Origin: Craterostigma plantagineum
Lineage: Eukaryota; Streptophyta; Magnoliopsida; Lamiales; Linderniaceae
Assembly: GCA_027422505.1 (NCBI GenBank)
Contig: JAPQWV010000002.1
Span: 27,072,501 to 27,136,500 of the forward strand
Reading direction: 5' to 3'
DNA length: 64,000 nt
Positions 12,782-23,689 of this stretch are shown here, piece after piece. Within the stretch, counting starts at the first letter, position 1. Each line of letters begins with the position of its first letter. The notes under the pieces were generated by a model. It did no database searches. It worked only from the letters and a program-made list of their open reading frames with translations, and was not told the origin of the DNA. The translations under genes and the position numbers were made by a program.

Positions 12782-15700
12782 ATGAAAAGAGGAAAAGATG
12801 ATGAGAAGGTTACGGGGCCTATGTTTCCTCGGCTTCATGTAAACGATGCTGACAAGGGAGGGCCAAAAGCACCTCCCAGAAATAAGATGGCTCTCTATGA
12901 GCAACTCAGCATCCCATCTCAGAGATTTAGTCATTCGGTTGTCCCACGTAATTCAAACAGTGCAGGGCCAACTTCGAGCCAGGTGAACATTCTGATCATT
13001 CCACCGTTTTCGCAGCATTTGTTTTCGACTCTTACCTGGTAGACTGCATCTTCTCCATTTTTCTGGCTTATTTATATGTAAAGATGTTTCATGGATTCGG
13101 CCTTAGTTATATTACATATGATTTTTGAGATTTTATCTGTTACCTATTAAATGGAACTGAAAATGAACTTGCATGCAGGGAGGTGAAAGTGAAAGGGGTA
13201 TGTTCTCCTCCCATCAAGTTGCAAATTTCCATGAAACTGAGAAGCATTATTCTCCTTATTCTGGTATGAAAATCCCGTTGCAACAAGTCGAACAGAGAAA
13301 GAAATTAGATGATGATGACTATACAGTTCCTACCTTTATACACCATGGCACAGGCAAAGAATTCGACAGATCAGGTATTGACATGGGTAGTGGGAGATTC
13401 TTATCTTCAAACCTGTCTTATTTAAATCACCGGTCGAAGTTTCAAATGGCTAAAGATACTGAACACAGTAACCAAGAAGGCAGGAAGCAATCAGCTGAGA
13501 ACACAAAAGATTTTGCAGGCACGAAAGTAAAATCTTTCCCAGGTGCATCACGGAAGATAGATCACTATACTATTGTTGATAGAACAAAGGCGGGTGGTAA
13601 TTTAAGGGCCGAGGTCGTCGATATGTCACACTTACCTGGTGATAGAGAAAATATCTCAGCAGTGGCAAAAAGAAACTCATTGGTTTTAGATACCGTTTCA
13701 CATTTAGAAAATCAGAATAGTTTTGCCGATCGCATGGATGACATGGAATACGCGGAATCTCGTGAAGACGTGGTCTGTATGACATTGGAAAATGGCACCT
13801 TGGACAGGGGTGATAGTGTTTCAGAAACTTCAATATTGGATTCTCTATCTGGGCACGATATAACAGCTGATGATATTGTTGCTATAATTGGCCAAAAACA
13901 CTTTTGGAAAGCTAGAAAAGCTATTGCCAAGTAAGTTTTTTGTACACCAACCATCTCTTCGTTTTGGTCATATAAAGGATTTTGTGCAAGCTTTCCTCAG
14001 TTACTTTTTTTTTTGTATTTGGAGCTATATTCAGCCTGCTCGTCCACTCAGATGCCTCTTTGTCTCTAGAATTTGAAAATGGTTGTTTTGAAATTGATTA
14101 CAGAACTCTGGAGCATTATTTGTGAGCTGACATTGATGTGGCTGCTTTTTACTATTATCATGTTTACTCGTGAAGAAGTAATGCCTTTTACAGTCTCATG
14201 CCTTGTACTGTTATATTCATGTCATCGAAGAATTTGGTGGAACTTCCATTTAATTACTGGATATCATGGATTCAGCCAACTCCACTTGACTTACATGTTT
14301 AGTTCTCCACACGTATCATTTATATAGATGCATTCCCGATATGAAAAAACACGTAAGATTCATTGCATGGGGTGGCTAACTGACAATTGTATGGAGGATT
14401 ATTTCTGACACGAGTAAAAGGGTTGGGTTTGTGACCGTGCTTCACCTTTATATTGCATGGTGGGACCGGTCCATCAAGAAAGTTTCTTCAAGGTGAGTCG
14501 ATGTGGCTCACGTCCATTCCCTTCTTATTAGGGGTACAATGCATTAGTTGACCTATTTATGATGCTAAGGAGCTTAGACAACTAACTAAAATGCATTGCT
14601 GGTCAGGCAATTGGGGATGGAGTGGCTCAAGCTAATAGTACCTTGGTTGCCTCTCTGATCAGAAAAGCAAAGAATATGACATTTTTCGTATCATTTGAAT
14701 GACTGGTGTGGTGTATTTATGGGCCTTTTTTTGTGACATTACTACTTCGAATAGAGAATATATCTGAGGTTTAATCGGTCAAAAACATAACTACAAGAGT
14801 AAGATCTTCTACTTATCAGTTGTGCTGCACTGTTCATATCTACTCCACTCCACCTTACATTATTTCATTCTTATTTTACGGCATTTCTCACATTTAATGT
14901 TTTGTGATTCACAGAGCAATATATGCACCAAAGGACAAACATTCTTTCTATTATGACCTATTATTTATATTTCATTTGCCTTCAGACACCTTATATACAT
15001 TCTCTCCATGCGATCTTTTTGTTACAGCCAACAACGTGCTTTTGCCGTTCAAGTATTCGAATTGCATAGACTGATGAAGGTAATCCAACTTCTTACACTC
15101 CTCATATCTTCCAACCAACTACTGTTGTGTATTCACTTCTATTCTTTGATTTCAGGTGCAGAAATTGATAGCTGCATCACCACATCTTCTTCTAGAAGAC
15201 GCAGCTTACTTAGGTGAAGCTCTGAAGCCTTCGCCTGCGAAAAAACTCCCACTCAACTACAACACCTCCGTAAAAGAATCTCCAGCGATAGCCAAGCCAA
15301 AGGTCAACTTGGTGAAGACGAATCACAGGAAAGAAGCCTCTGCCGAGAATTCAATAGAAAAAGCACATGCATCTTCAGGGCAAAATGTTTCACTCCCTCC
15401 AAGCCATCCACAGTCGAATGTCAATAATATACCTTCGTCGGCGCCCACCTTAGACAGTGAAACAAACGCTAGACATTGGTACATGAATCAACCACAAGGT
15501 CACCAATGGCTTATCCCCGTCATGTCCCCATCTGAGGGACTAGTATATAAACCCTATCCAGCTCCTGGATTTCTGAACCAACAAGACTGTAACAATAATA
15601 GCTATGGCTGCCCGTTCCCTATGATGGGCAGTTTTCCCACGCCGGGCTATGGAATCCCAGCTCAGACACCCCATCAATATCAGTTCCCGCCGTATCCTCA

Positions 15701-16130
15701 TGGTTATTATCATCCTTATGGGATGCCAGTCATGAATGCGAACACCTTATCTGCTTCGTCCGTTGACCAGATCAACCCTATGGGTATACCTAGCCATGTT
15801 GCCCCCAACAAGGAGGTGGCTAATTGCAGCAACATAAGGAATGAGGGCTTTCAAGATTCTTCTAACCGACCAACAATGGACATTGAAGTACAAGGCAGCA
15901 CAGAGAGCAGCAGCAGCCCCGGCGAGAGGCAATGGCGTAGTGAAAGAGTAAATATATCCATGGAAAACAGAGAGGTTCTCCCAATGTTCCCTGCGAACCA
16001 AGTTGAAGAACAGCCCGAGCGGCCATCACAGCGAGTTATAAGGGTTGTGCCTCATACTGCTACTTCGGTTTCTGAATCAGTTGCGAGAATCATTCAGTCC
16101 ATTGAGGAAGAAAGAAAGAAGACAGTTTGA
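12782..16130 (+). CDS. ELF3: EARLY FLOWERING 3 (evening complex scaffold)
   Basis: Nuclear scaffold of the evening complex with ELF4 and LUX. It represses PRR, PIF and flowering genes, gates light input to the clock and responds to temperature. Four exons (12782-12982, 13179-13930, 15028-15079, 15156-16130) join in frame and give 659 aa. The conserved N-terminal block [20 protein letters not shown] ... [19 protein letters not shown] matches the phytochrome B-binding end of the family. The middle block around [38 protein letters not shown] spans the very small exon 3 (52 bases). The C-terminal third is a prion-like stretch rich in Pro, Tyr, Gly and Asn (roughly residues 440-530), ending in [13 protein letters not shown]. 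The long poly-Gln run known from Arabidopsis ELF3 is absent. No lesions are visible. Confidence 0.96.
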
Positions 16131-16455
16131 TCATTCAGTTCAAGCGTTGTTGTTTTTTTTGTACCAATGGAAGAGCCTTAACTGCATAACATTGCAGAGG
16201 TTCTTTCTATTGCGACTATTTGAACCTCTTTTTTTGCGTGTGTTAATTCTAAGCCTGCAATTGAAATCTTGTTACAGGTATATATGTCGCAGCTTCTGTA
16301 GTAGTTGATGTATTTGTATATGAACTCTTGAGTTTAGTGTGTATGCTTGACGATTGGACTGTCTGTACGGTCCTATTAATTATAAGCGTTCTCCTTCTCC
16401 CGTGCCCGTGTGTTTAATTTGTTTGGTATAATTTTTTACTTTAGAAAGCTTTATA

Positions 16456-17103
16456 CTCCTCTCCTCCGTCTCAAATCATTTTATACATTTTCGACGTCCC
16501 GTTGTCTTCACACTTCCTATTTTAGCAAAAACTATCACAAACAATCAATATAATAATATTAAACATTTTTAAAAGACGTGTCAAAATATCTATTTTTTAC
16601 CTTTTAAGGGATCTTTACAAATAAGTACCTAGTTGGATAAAAACTTATAATTATTTTATATGTATGTACCTAACCGAATAAATTTTTTGCACATATGTAC
16701 CCGATCCCCGAAAGTACACCATACAACACCCTAAATCAACACATTTGGGAACCTTATATAAGAGAAAATGTTACGACGTATGCTATATTTAGGTACACTC
16801 TATATAACACACAGGTATGTCGTAGGTACGACGTATGCTATATTTAGGTACCCTATATAAACGTGTTATGGTACGCCATATACACACAGGAAGGTACGGC
16901 ATTGACTAAAAAACTGTTAAAAATTAAATTGGGTACCTATCTGTAAAATTTTCTGACATGGATACCTATATGTAAAAATATTATCCAAATGGGTATTTTT
17001 CTATAGATTCTCCACCTTTTAATTGTACTACATTATTAAAATATTCAGTTTTTAAAAACCGCGCAATACACCAAATATCCATAATCATTCGGGACGGAGG
17101 GAG
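16456..17103. mobile_element. Stowaway-like MITE carrying a nested insertion
   Basis: The left end is CTCCTCTCCTCCGTCTCAAA and the right end GGGACGGAGGGAG, with TA on both sides (16454-16455 and 17104-17105). This is the Stowaway terminal repeat and target site. The total is about 648 bases, but about 406 of these are a later insertion (16608-17013), so the original MITE was about 230 bases, a normal Stowaway length. It lies between ELF3 and the PIG-X-like gene. Confidence 0.8.
16608..17013. mobile_element. MULE-type MITE nested in the Stowaway-like element
   Basis: The insertion is flanked by a perfect 9-bp direct repeat ACCTTTTAA at 16599-16607 and 17014-17022, the target-site length of Mutator-like elements. 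Its ends are imperfect inverted repeats: GGGATCTTTACAAATAAGTA on the left and the complement of ATACCC...TATAGATTCTCC on the right. Inside are two copies of a 23-base motif beginning ACGACGTATGCTATATTTAG (16773 and 16828). There is no open frame. Confidence 0.75.
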
Positions 17104-17520
17104 TATATCAATTTGTATATTTTTACTGGCACGTCTCATGGGCCTTCATATGTTAAGAGGGCCCAATTGGTTTAAATAATTGGCCCAATTGACTTGATAC
17201 GTGGCCCAATTAAGAGGCTGAGTCAAGCCGTTTCTTCCTGGATAGATTCTTCCCTTGGGGAAATTCAGCTCGAGGATTGCTTTGCTGCATCAGTCGAGCT
17301 GGATCGATCTTCAAATCGCAGGTATTTCTTTCCTGTTTGATCTCCATCATAGTAGTTCGTTTCAACTCTTGGACTATCTAACATCAGGCCGGCAAACTGT
17401 TCGATGAAACGCCTATGCGACTGACTTGCTGCTCTTCCATGTTTCTGTTGTACCAACAACTAAAGTTTAGAAGGAAATTGTGAGCATTTAAGGCGTTTTT
17501 TTTCTTTTCCTTTGAGAGAG

Positions 17521-18595
17521 ATGAAGAGCTTTGAAAGGCTGTGCTTGTGGTCTCTGATCACGATACTCAGTGGCAGTGGATACGGTAACGGATACATGTA
17601 AGTGAATGCTGACTTGAAGGGATGCTTGGATTTTGGTGACCAGAGTTGGAGGCTACTTTTTGTGAACTTCTTTATAAATGCGAGAGTCATTTGGCAGGAT
17701 TGATGATGAGAAGGTTCTGTATGTTGGTAAGGAACTCTTGGAGGAAACATTACTGCTGAAAAACGGGGCTCGAGCTTATCAATTGCAAGGACTGAAACCA
17801 CTTTTGTGGTATGAAGTGAAGATTTCGTATCCTGCTTCTGTATGTCTCCCATTTTGTAGATAATTCAAGTTTTTATTTTTATCTAAACTTGGTCTGTATC
17901 AACACTTCTTGCCAATAATGTTAAAACAGATTCCGTCAAGATTCTCGTTGCAACTTAAGAGAGGTCCCTTGGACTTGGTGTTGAACAACGGAAGGAAATT
18001 GCTCAACACGGAGAAGCTAATTTTCAAGGCTGACGAAATTGGCTCTTCGAGTGAGGTCTGTTTCTCATTGTTGTTTTGTGGAATATTTGCAAATATCCAT
18101 TTACGACAGGAGTTTCCATCAGGTCGGAATGCACGTTTTAGTACATGTGGAGCCTGAAGGGGTTGTCGCATTACCTGGGAAGCATGAAAGGGAATATGTC
18201 ATCTTTAATATAGGTGGGTTTTAATATGATCTACTTTTGATGGATGGCACATTCTCTAAGTCCCTTTTATGGGTATATTTTTGTGCATTCGTGCCACATG
18301 CCTTAGATTAGATGTTTTCCTATACAAATAAAATCATTCATGTCCCCCTGAATTTCATTCATACACAAGCTTATGCTTCATCACGCTTTCGGTTGTTGGC
18401 AAGTTCTATCTAACACCATGATGCGCAATCTCCGTGGCAGTTTGTGATGAGCTGTTGCTTGGCATTCCTCACAAGGCATGGTATGTGGTAGCTGCGGCGT
18501 TGTTGTGTTTGTTGTTGGCCTTTGTGATTCCATCCTTTCTTCCACCATCATTGCTTCCAAGAAATGGAAATACATCGATTTCGAAGGATACGTAG
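17521..18595 (+). CDS. PIG-X-like subunit of GPI mannosyltransferase I
   Basis: ER membrane protein that stabilises PIG-M, the enzyme adding the first mannose to the GPI anchor (Pbn1 in yeast). Five exons (17521-17597, 17698-17839, 17930-18055, 18123-18213, 18441-18595) join in frame and give 196 aa. An N-terminal signal peptide (about residues 1-20) precedes a lumenal beta-rich domain with RFSLQLKRG and VLVHVEPEGVVALPG. The conserved PIG-X end VCDELLLGIPHKAWYVV leads into one transmembrane helix (about residues 158-179) and a short tail. Exon 4 must start at 18123: the CAG ten bases upstream gives the wrong frame. The gene lies tail to tail with the broken phosphofructokinase gene. Confidence 0.85.
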
Positions 18596-19177
18596 TAAAG
18601 TTGTTTGCTTCTTTATACGATATGGTTTATGGAGATAGATATGTAGCTAAGTACTACAGCCCGCTAGAAACACGTGGAATTATTTATGTCGAAGCATCCC
18701 CTTGTTTCTTCTGGACCTTTCGTCTGTCTATCCATTGCTTTTTAGTTTGTGAACTTGTCATTGTCACTTATCCATTCTTTATGGAGAGTACTACATACAC
18801 TTACAGAAAGATACAGAGTATTGCAGACGCTGATGTTTAGTAGGGTGGAATTCATACGTGTTACAAACACAGTACTGAAGTACAGGGAGGGAGGTTTCTT
18901 TTATTACATCTACAATACGACCCAACAAATCATGCAGGTTCAATCCAAGAACCATAGTCAGTAAAGAAGGAATTGATTTTGCAATTTTTCATATAGAAAC
19001 TACGTAACATTAAATCAAATGGTGCCAATTGCACCCACATCTTTCAGTATTACATTTATTGTATATAGTACTTCATATGATCAACCTCAAAGCCGACGAC
19101 TCGTAGCAGCAAGAAGTGATCTTTTTGTTTTTATTGTTGTTCGACTCCATTACTTGTTGCTGAATTTCGTTTCCATA
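18596..19177. other. Convergent intergenic region
   Basis: This segment lies between the 3' ends of the PIG-X-like gene (+) and the phosphofructokinase pseudogene (-). The open frames here are short and unconserved. It should hold the two 3' UTRs; I see no other feature. Confidence 0.4.
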
Positions 19178-21270
19178 TTAAGAAGCGGCTCCATCATCTA
19201 GCAGTTGGGTAGGAGGCTCATCATCCTGGTCCTTAAAATCCTCGATCTCTTTTGGGTTGAGGAAACTCGGTTGATTAGTAGACGAAAGGAGCCTCGCCCA
19301 CATTCTGTCAGTTATCACCACCTTATTTTGCTGCTCTGTGATACGCTGCCAGAGAAAAGGAAAAAAAAATACAAAACGACTTGCCACCATTAAATGCTTA
19401 CATTTGAGATTAATTTGAAGCATCGTATAACACATATATGAAGTACAACACAAAATCATACTTACATTGAAAGGAATGTAAGTCTGCCTTCCAATGACAA
19501 GGCCACTAGTAAAGCCTGTATAACCTGCCATTGCTCCGTGCACTGCACTTTGATCCAGAAGTGTGCAGTATACATTGTCAGATGCGTTGCTCGGAATTGC
19601 GCGGATCATGTAAGTTGGATCTGCCACCAACATTAGGTTAAGTTTCTTGTTGGAAGAAAATTAAGCATCACCACGAGTTTACTCACCAATATACTTGAGA
19701 GTAATTGGAACATTCCCTTTAGAAAAGTGATCCTGCAGGAGTAAGTCGCAAACAAATTAATGAAGCCACTGTTGCTTCTATGCCAAGCTTTAGCTTTTCC
19801 GTGTATAATTTGGTCTTATATCACCACCACGTATGCGCGAGGAGGAAAAACTAATTGCCCATACCTTTATACTTTGCGAAAGCCATAGCCCAACATCTCG
19901 CAGTAGCTTGTTGCCCGAGGCATCTTGTTCATTTTTTGCGGAAAGAAGCTCCTGTCCAGCTCCTCAGCAATGACAATGACCATGTGCCCGTTCTCTTTTA
20001 GCCTTCTTTCAACGTATTCAAACAGTCCACCTTCGCCTTCAAGGTAAAATGGTGATTCAGGTATCAAGCAGCAGTCCACATCTCGGCTAGCCAGGGTGGC
20101 ATACATTGCAATGAGTCCTGCAACAATCATTCCATTACGGTTGGAGGAGGCATTGGCAACTGAGAAATAACGTTTAACCTATATTTGAACTTCAAATTTG
20201 TATTGGCCATGCTGTCTCAGATGGGTGCATGTTTCTGTTAATGCTCAAACATCATAAGCTTATTGCTTCCGTCCACTGGCAAGAGAAGATAGTGAATTCA
20301 TGGTCATTCTAGATCACATCAAGCACAGACTACCTATAGGCTTGCGGCAGGTATACTATACATCACTGATCTCCATAAAAGCTTCTTACCACAATAACGA
20401 CCCATTAATTTCACAACTCCGATCCCATTTTCTGCACTTTCAGCTTCAACATGTGCTGCATTGATGGCACGCTGAGCTTCCTCAACAGCAGTATCAAAGC
20501 CGAACGACTTGTCAATAACCTGATGACATAATTCCAACAAAAAAGAGCTACTCAGTGTTGCAGGGAGCGTACTCCTACATAGCTGATCAACGGAAACTTA
20601 TTGCGTATTCAGCACTGAAACTTATCTATGCAGATACAAATAAATGTGATCTGATGCCACAAATGGTAATATAAAATATGTCTTTGGCGCCTACGTTCAC
20701 TCAAGTTGATGATAAAATGCCATAACATTATGAACCTACGAGGACTCGATGATGATGTTGTACAAAAGGAGGATGATAGATACCGGAATATCATTGTCAA
20801 TTGTCTTAGGAATCCCAGCAACAGCTACTTTCAAGCCGCGCTTTCGAATTTCCTGAGGAACAAAAATGGAAGGGCAATACTAAAGCAAGCACAAATTACG
20901 ATAGTAAAAATTAAGATGATTGTGCAGCCTGTATTTTCAGCCCATGCAGCAACAGATGCAAGCACTTACGAGGGAATCAAAAACCAGATTGAATGCTACC
21001 GTAATACGTTTTCGGAAAACAACGTTTAAAAGAAAAATAAATATCTTAATTTCATGCAATGGTTTTTTTCAAGAACATGAGCTATGCTCGTTGTGGCACA
21101 TGTGCCTTTCTAGTATCGTAAACTTTGGGTACATGTTCACGGCATTACAAGGTATTAGATACCAGAATTAAGAATACCTCAAATATCACAGCAGCTCCCC
21201 GTTGAGTGACGTCTCCTCAAATTATGTAAACCTAACTACAAGTATTTCTCATCAGTGTCCACACATATAG

Positions 21271-21323
<53 letters not shown>

Positions 21324-22901
21324 GTGCATGTGCGCTAAAGAAGTATAAATTTTAGGTCAATCCTTAGCTACAATACACAAGTATGAGGTAACACAACTCC
21401 ATTGGATTGTAGCCACATTCGATTTTTTCTTAAGACATAATAGCAATCCAATACAGTTGGAATATGTCTAGGTAAGAGAAGAACATTGCTCAAGATTCAT
21501 TTGTCCAAGTAATTGGTAACACAAGATATGCTCGCCTGATTAATCCCACGATCCTGAATGCTGTCAACAATCTTCGTTGTATCGTGGCCCCCTCGTGAAG
21601 TTCCCAAGATGGTCCCACCACGCTTATGTATGTCGTTCACAACCTTCGGTGTCAGAGCAATAGTATTTTTTGAATAGAAACCCCTATATCCCCCCTACAG
21701 GAAGATAGGTAGATCATGGTCAGAAGCTACCACTAAATTCCAGTTCATATGTGTTGAGATGTGTGATTTCATACTATATAATTTGACGTGGTAATTTACA
21801 TATATTACACGCTAAAATGCTTTACTGCGAAACTTACATCAATACCAAGAACAGTGCTGACACCATACATGTAATCAAGGCTGTGCACGATTTCCCTGAT
21901 CACTGTGTTTAGCCCAGGACAAAGACCTCCACAAGTCACTATACAAGCTTTAACCTCATCCGGAGCAAAATAGATCTGAGCACCATAGAGAGATGTTTTA
22001 ACAATCGGAAAATGCTAAATCAGTCAACTTTGTAACACATAAATTGAGGAGGAACTAGGTATGCCTTTTGACGAGGTCCAGCTCGACGGAAATGTATCCC
22101 TCTTGGAGTGTCCTTGTGAACAACAACCTAGGAAAAGGATCGCAAAGCACAAATTAAGCTTGTGAACAATAAGAAGTACCCGTAAGTCACGGTGAATTGA
22201 GAGCAAGATCCATATCACATGAGTGAATCAAGCCGAGTAATAGATTCACCTTTTGAGGGACACTATCATCCATATCAACAAAGTACTGATTAAATTACAA
22301 GCAAAACAATCTAATTACCGTGAAAAAAATCATAGCAGAATAAAGTGGACCATGAAACGGACGCACTGAAAAGGGGGAAAGTAAGTCCAACTTACTTAAC
22401 CACGGAATACGCAGGATTCGAGCGCAGGGGTTGGGATATGTCTGCCACAAGAATGTGAAATCACAACATAAAAAAATAAAAAATATAAATTACTTATTTC
22501 CCAAACATAGCGCGCGCGCATCAAACTGTCCTTATAGTTCCACATCCAAGATCTACAGCTAAATCATCACTTGTAACTTAGCGAAGCACAACATCGGACA
22601 TAAAATCACAAGCGCGCACAAACCATGCGGCACGCACGCTCGCGCGCACGATGATCTTCACATCACACATCCAAAAAAGCAGCGGAAAAGCAAACCGCGA
22701 GGTAAATACAATATGATCGCGCATCACACGCATCAATTAGCAGACATATCATACGAGAAGCATGTAAATGTGTATACAAAAATGAACGGATTAAATGAAA
22801 GGAAGAAAGGGAAAAAAACCTACGGGAAGATGAGAAATGTAATCGGTGAGGTGAGGCACATCTTGAAGAACATATCCGTAGTCTCCCGTGACTATCTTCA
22901 T
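19178..22901 (-). pseudogene. PFK: ATP-dependent 6-phosphofructokinase, broken by a nonsense codon and frameshifts
   Basis: The intact family phosphorylates fructose 6-phosphate in glycolysis. All expected segments are present in order on the minus strand: 22901-22824 (MKIVTGDYGYVLQDVPHLTD), 22441-22396, 22285-22250, 22127-22065, 21975-21838 ([16 protein letters not shown]), 21694-21536 ([18 protein letters not shown]), 21231-21178, 20852-20784 ([11 protein letters not shown]), 20519-20390, 20117-19865, 19732-19687, 19620-19466, 19345-19178. Damage: an in-frame TGA replaces the first Gly of the ATP loop GGDG (near 21216-21218), and the next Gly of that loop is Val. One base is missing after PNP in exon 2 (about 22427) and one in IAEGAGQ of exon 10 (about 19967). 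The exon 2 to exon 3 junction does not keep frame. Two introns have GC donors. The rest is highly conserved, so loss is recent or some changes are assembly errors. Confidence 0.88.
21269..21325 (+). repeat. Compound (TA)n(TG)n microsatellite
   Basis: A run of TA dinucleotides passes directly into TG dinucleotides, inside an intron of the phosphofructokinase pseudogene. It is a simple-sequence repeat likely to vary in length between individuals. Confidence 0.9.
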
Positions 22902-23689
22902 TTGACAATTGCTCGCGAATCCATTCCCTATTCTATATCCTCCTTCAACCTTTTCTTCTGCAGGCAGATAAATGGACACGCAAATCTATGATATGGTGTT
23001 GTATTATTATATACGAGAAAATAAAACAAACTACAACATACATAGAATAATAGAATATAATAGCTTTACGGTGTTCCCTTAATGAAAGTTTTATATTCTA
23101 TGAGCAGTTGAGAGGAAAGATGGAGCTTCGAGATCCTCGTGCAGCTGCTTAAAGGAAGGATTTAAAATCAGTGTCATCTTGGCTTGGCTGGAGAGAGCTA
23201 AGAAGAAGACTTTCAGAATCGATAACTATTTAGAATGAATAGGGCAAGCGTGGTATATGATGTGATGATATCACATATGGAATAAATAAATAAATAAATA
23301 GAAAACAAGTGTAACATACTATTCAAACTTCATTAATCTAATAAGGGAATCTATTAGATAATATTGCTTAAAGATGGGCGAATCTTGGAGCATCTTTTTC
23401 CATTGGCGGAGCTATTGGGCCAGTAAAAAAATTATTAATAATTTAATGTAAAATAATTAATATTAGGAGCAATTTGTAAAAAAATATACTACAAGGACCC
23501 CATTGAAAAATTTTAAAAATAGTGGGTATGGGGTCCAATTAAAATGGACCCCACTTGTTCAACCGGCTGGCTCAGCCATTGTGACTTTTTCTATGTGATT
23601 GCATGCGCCTACTACTCTTGAATACGAAAGTGAGGTATCAAAGCTTAATAGATCTGCTATTATCCCATCACAACTCAAATATTTTTCTT
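22902..23689. other. Region upstream of the phosphofructokinase pseudogene
   Basis: It holds the probable promoter and leader of the phosphofructokinase pseudogene (22902-23200) and a hAT-like element (listed separately). A short (TAAA)n run occurs near 23283-23300. There is no further gene. Confidence 0.4.
23401..23581. mobile_element. Small hAT-like element candidate
   Basis: The ends are imperfect inverted repeats, CATTGGCGGAGC on the left and GGCTCAGCCATTG on the right. CTTTTTC occurs on both sides (23394-23400 and 23585-23591), close to a hAT target duplication, but three extra bases sit between the right end and the repeat. The interior is non-coding, with a complementary pair GGACCCCA / TGGGGTCC. 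Borders are uncertain. Confidence 0.4.

Noticed and set aside
17460..17852. A 130-residue minus-strand frame
   Set aside because: It overlaps exons 1 and 2 of the PIG-X-like gene on the other strand and is a shadow of that gene.
18107..18122. An upstream acceptor (TTACGACAG) for exon 4 of the PIG-X-like gene
   Set aside because: It gives a frame ending in GRNARFSTCGA and a stop, losing the conserved VHVEPEGVVALPG block.
19178..22901. Calling phosphofructokinase an intact gene with assembly errors
   Set aside because: Two single-base losses in homopolymers could be errors, but the TGA substitution, Gly-to-Val change, GC donors and a splice-phase mismatch in the same gene together favour a pseudogene. 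The alternative remains open until reads are checked.
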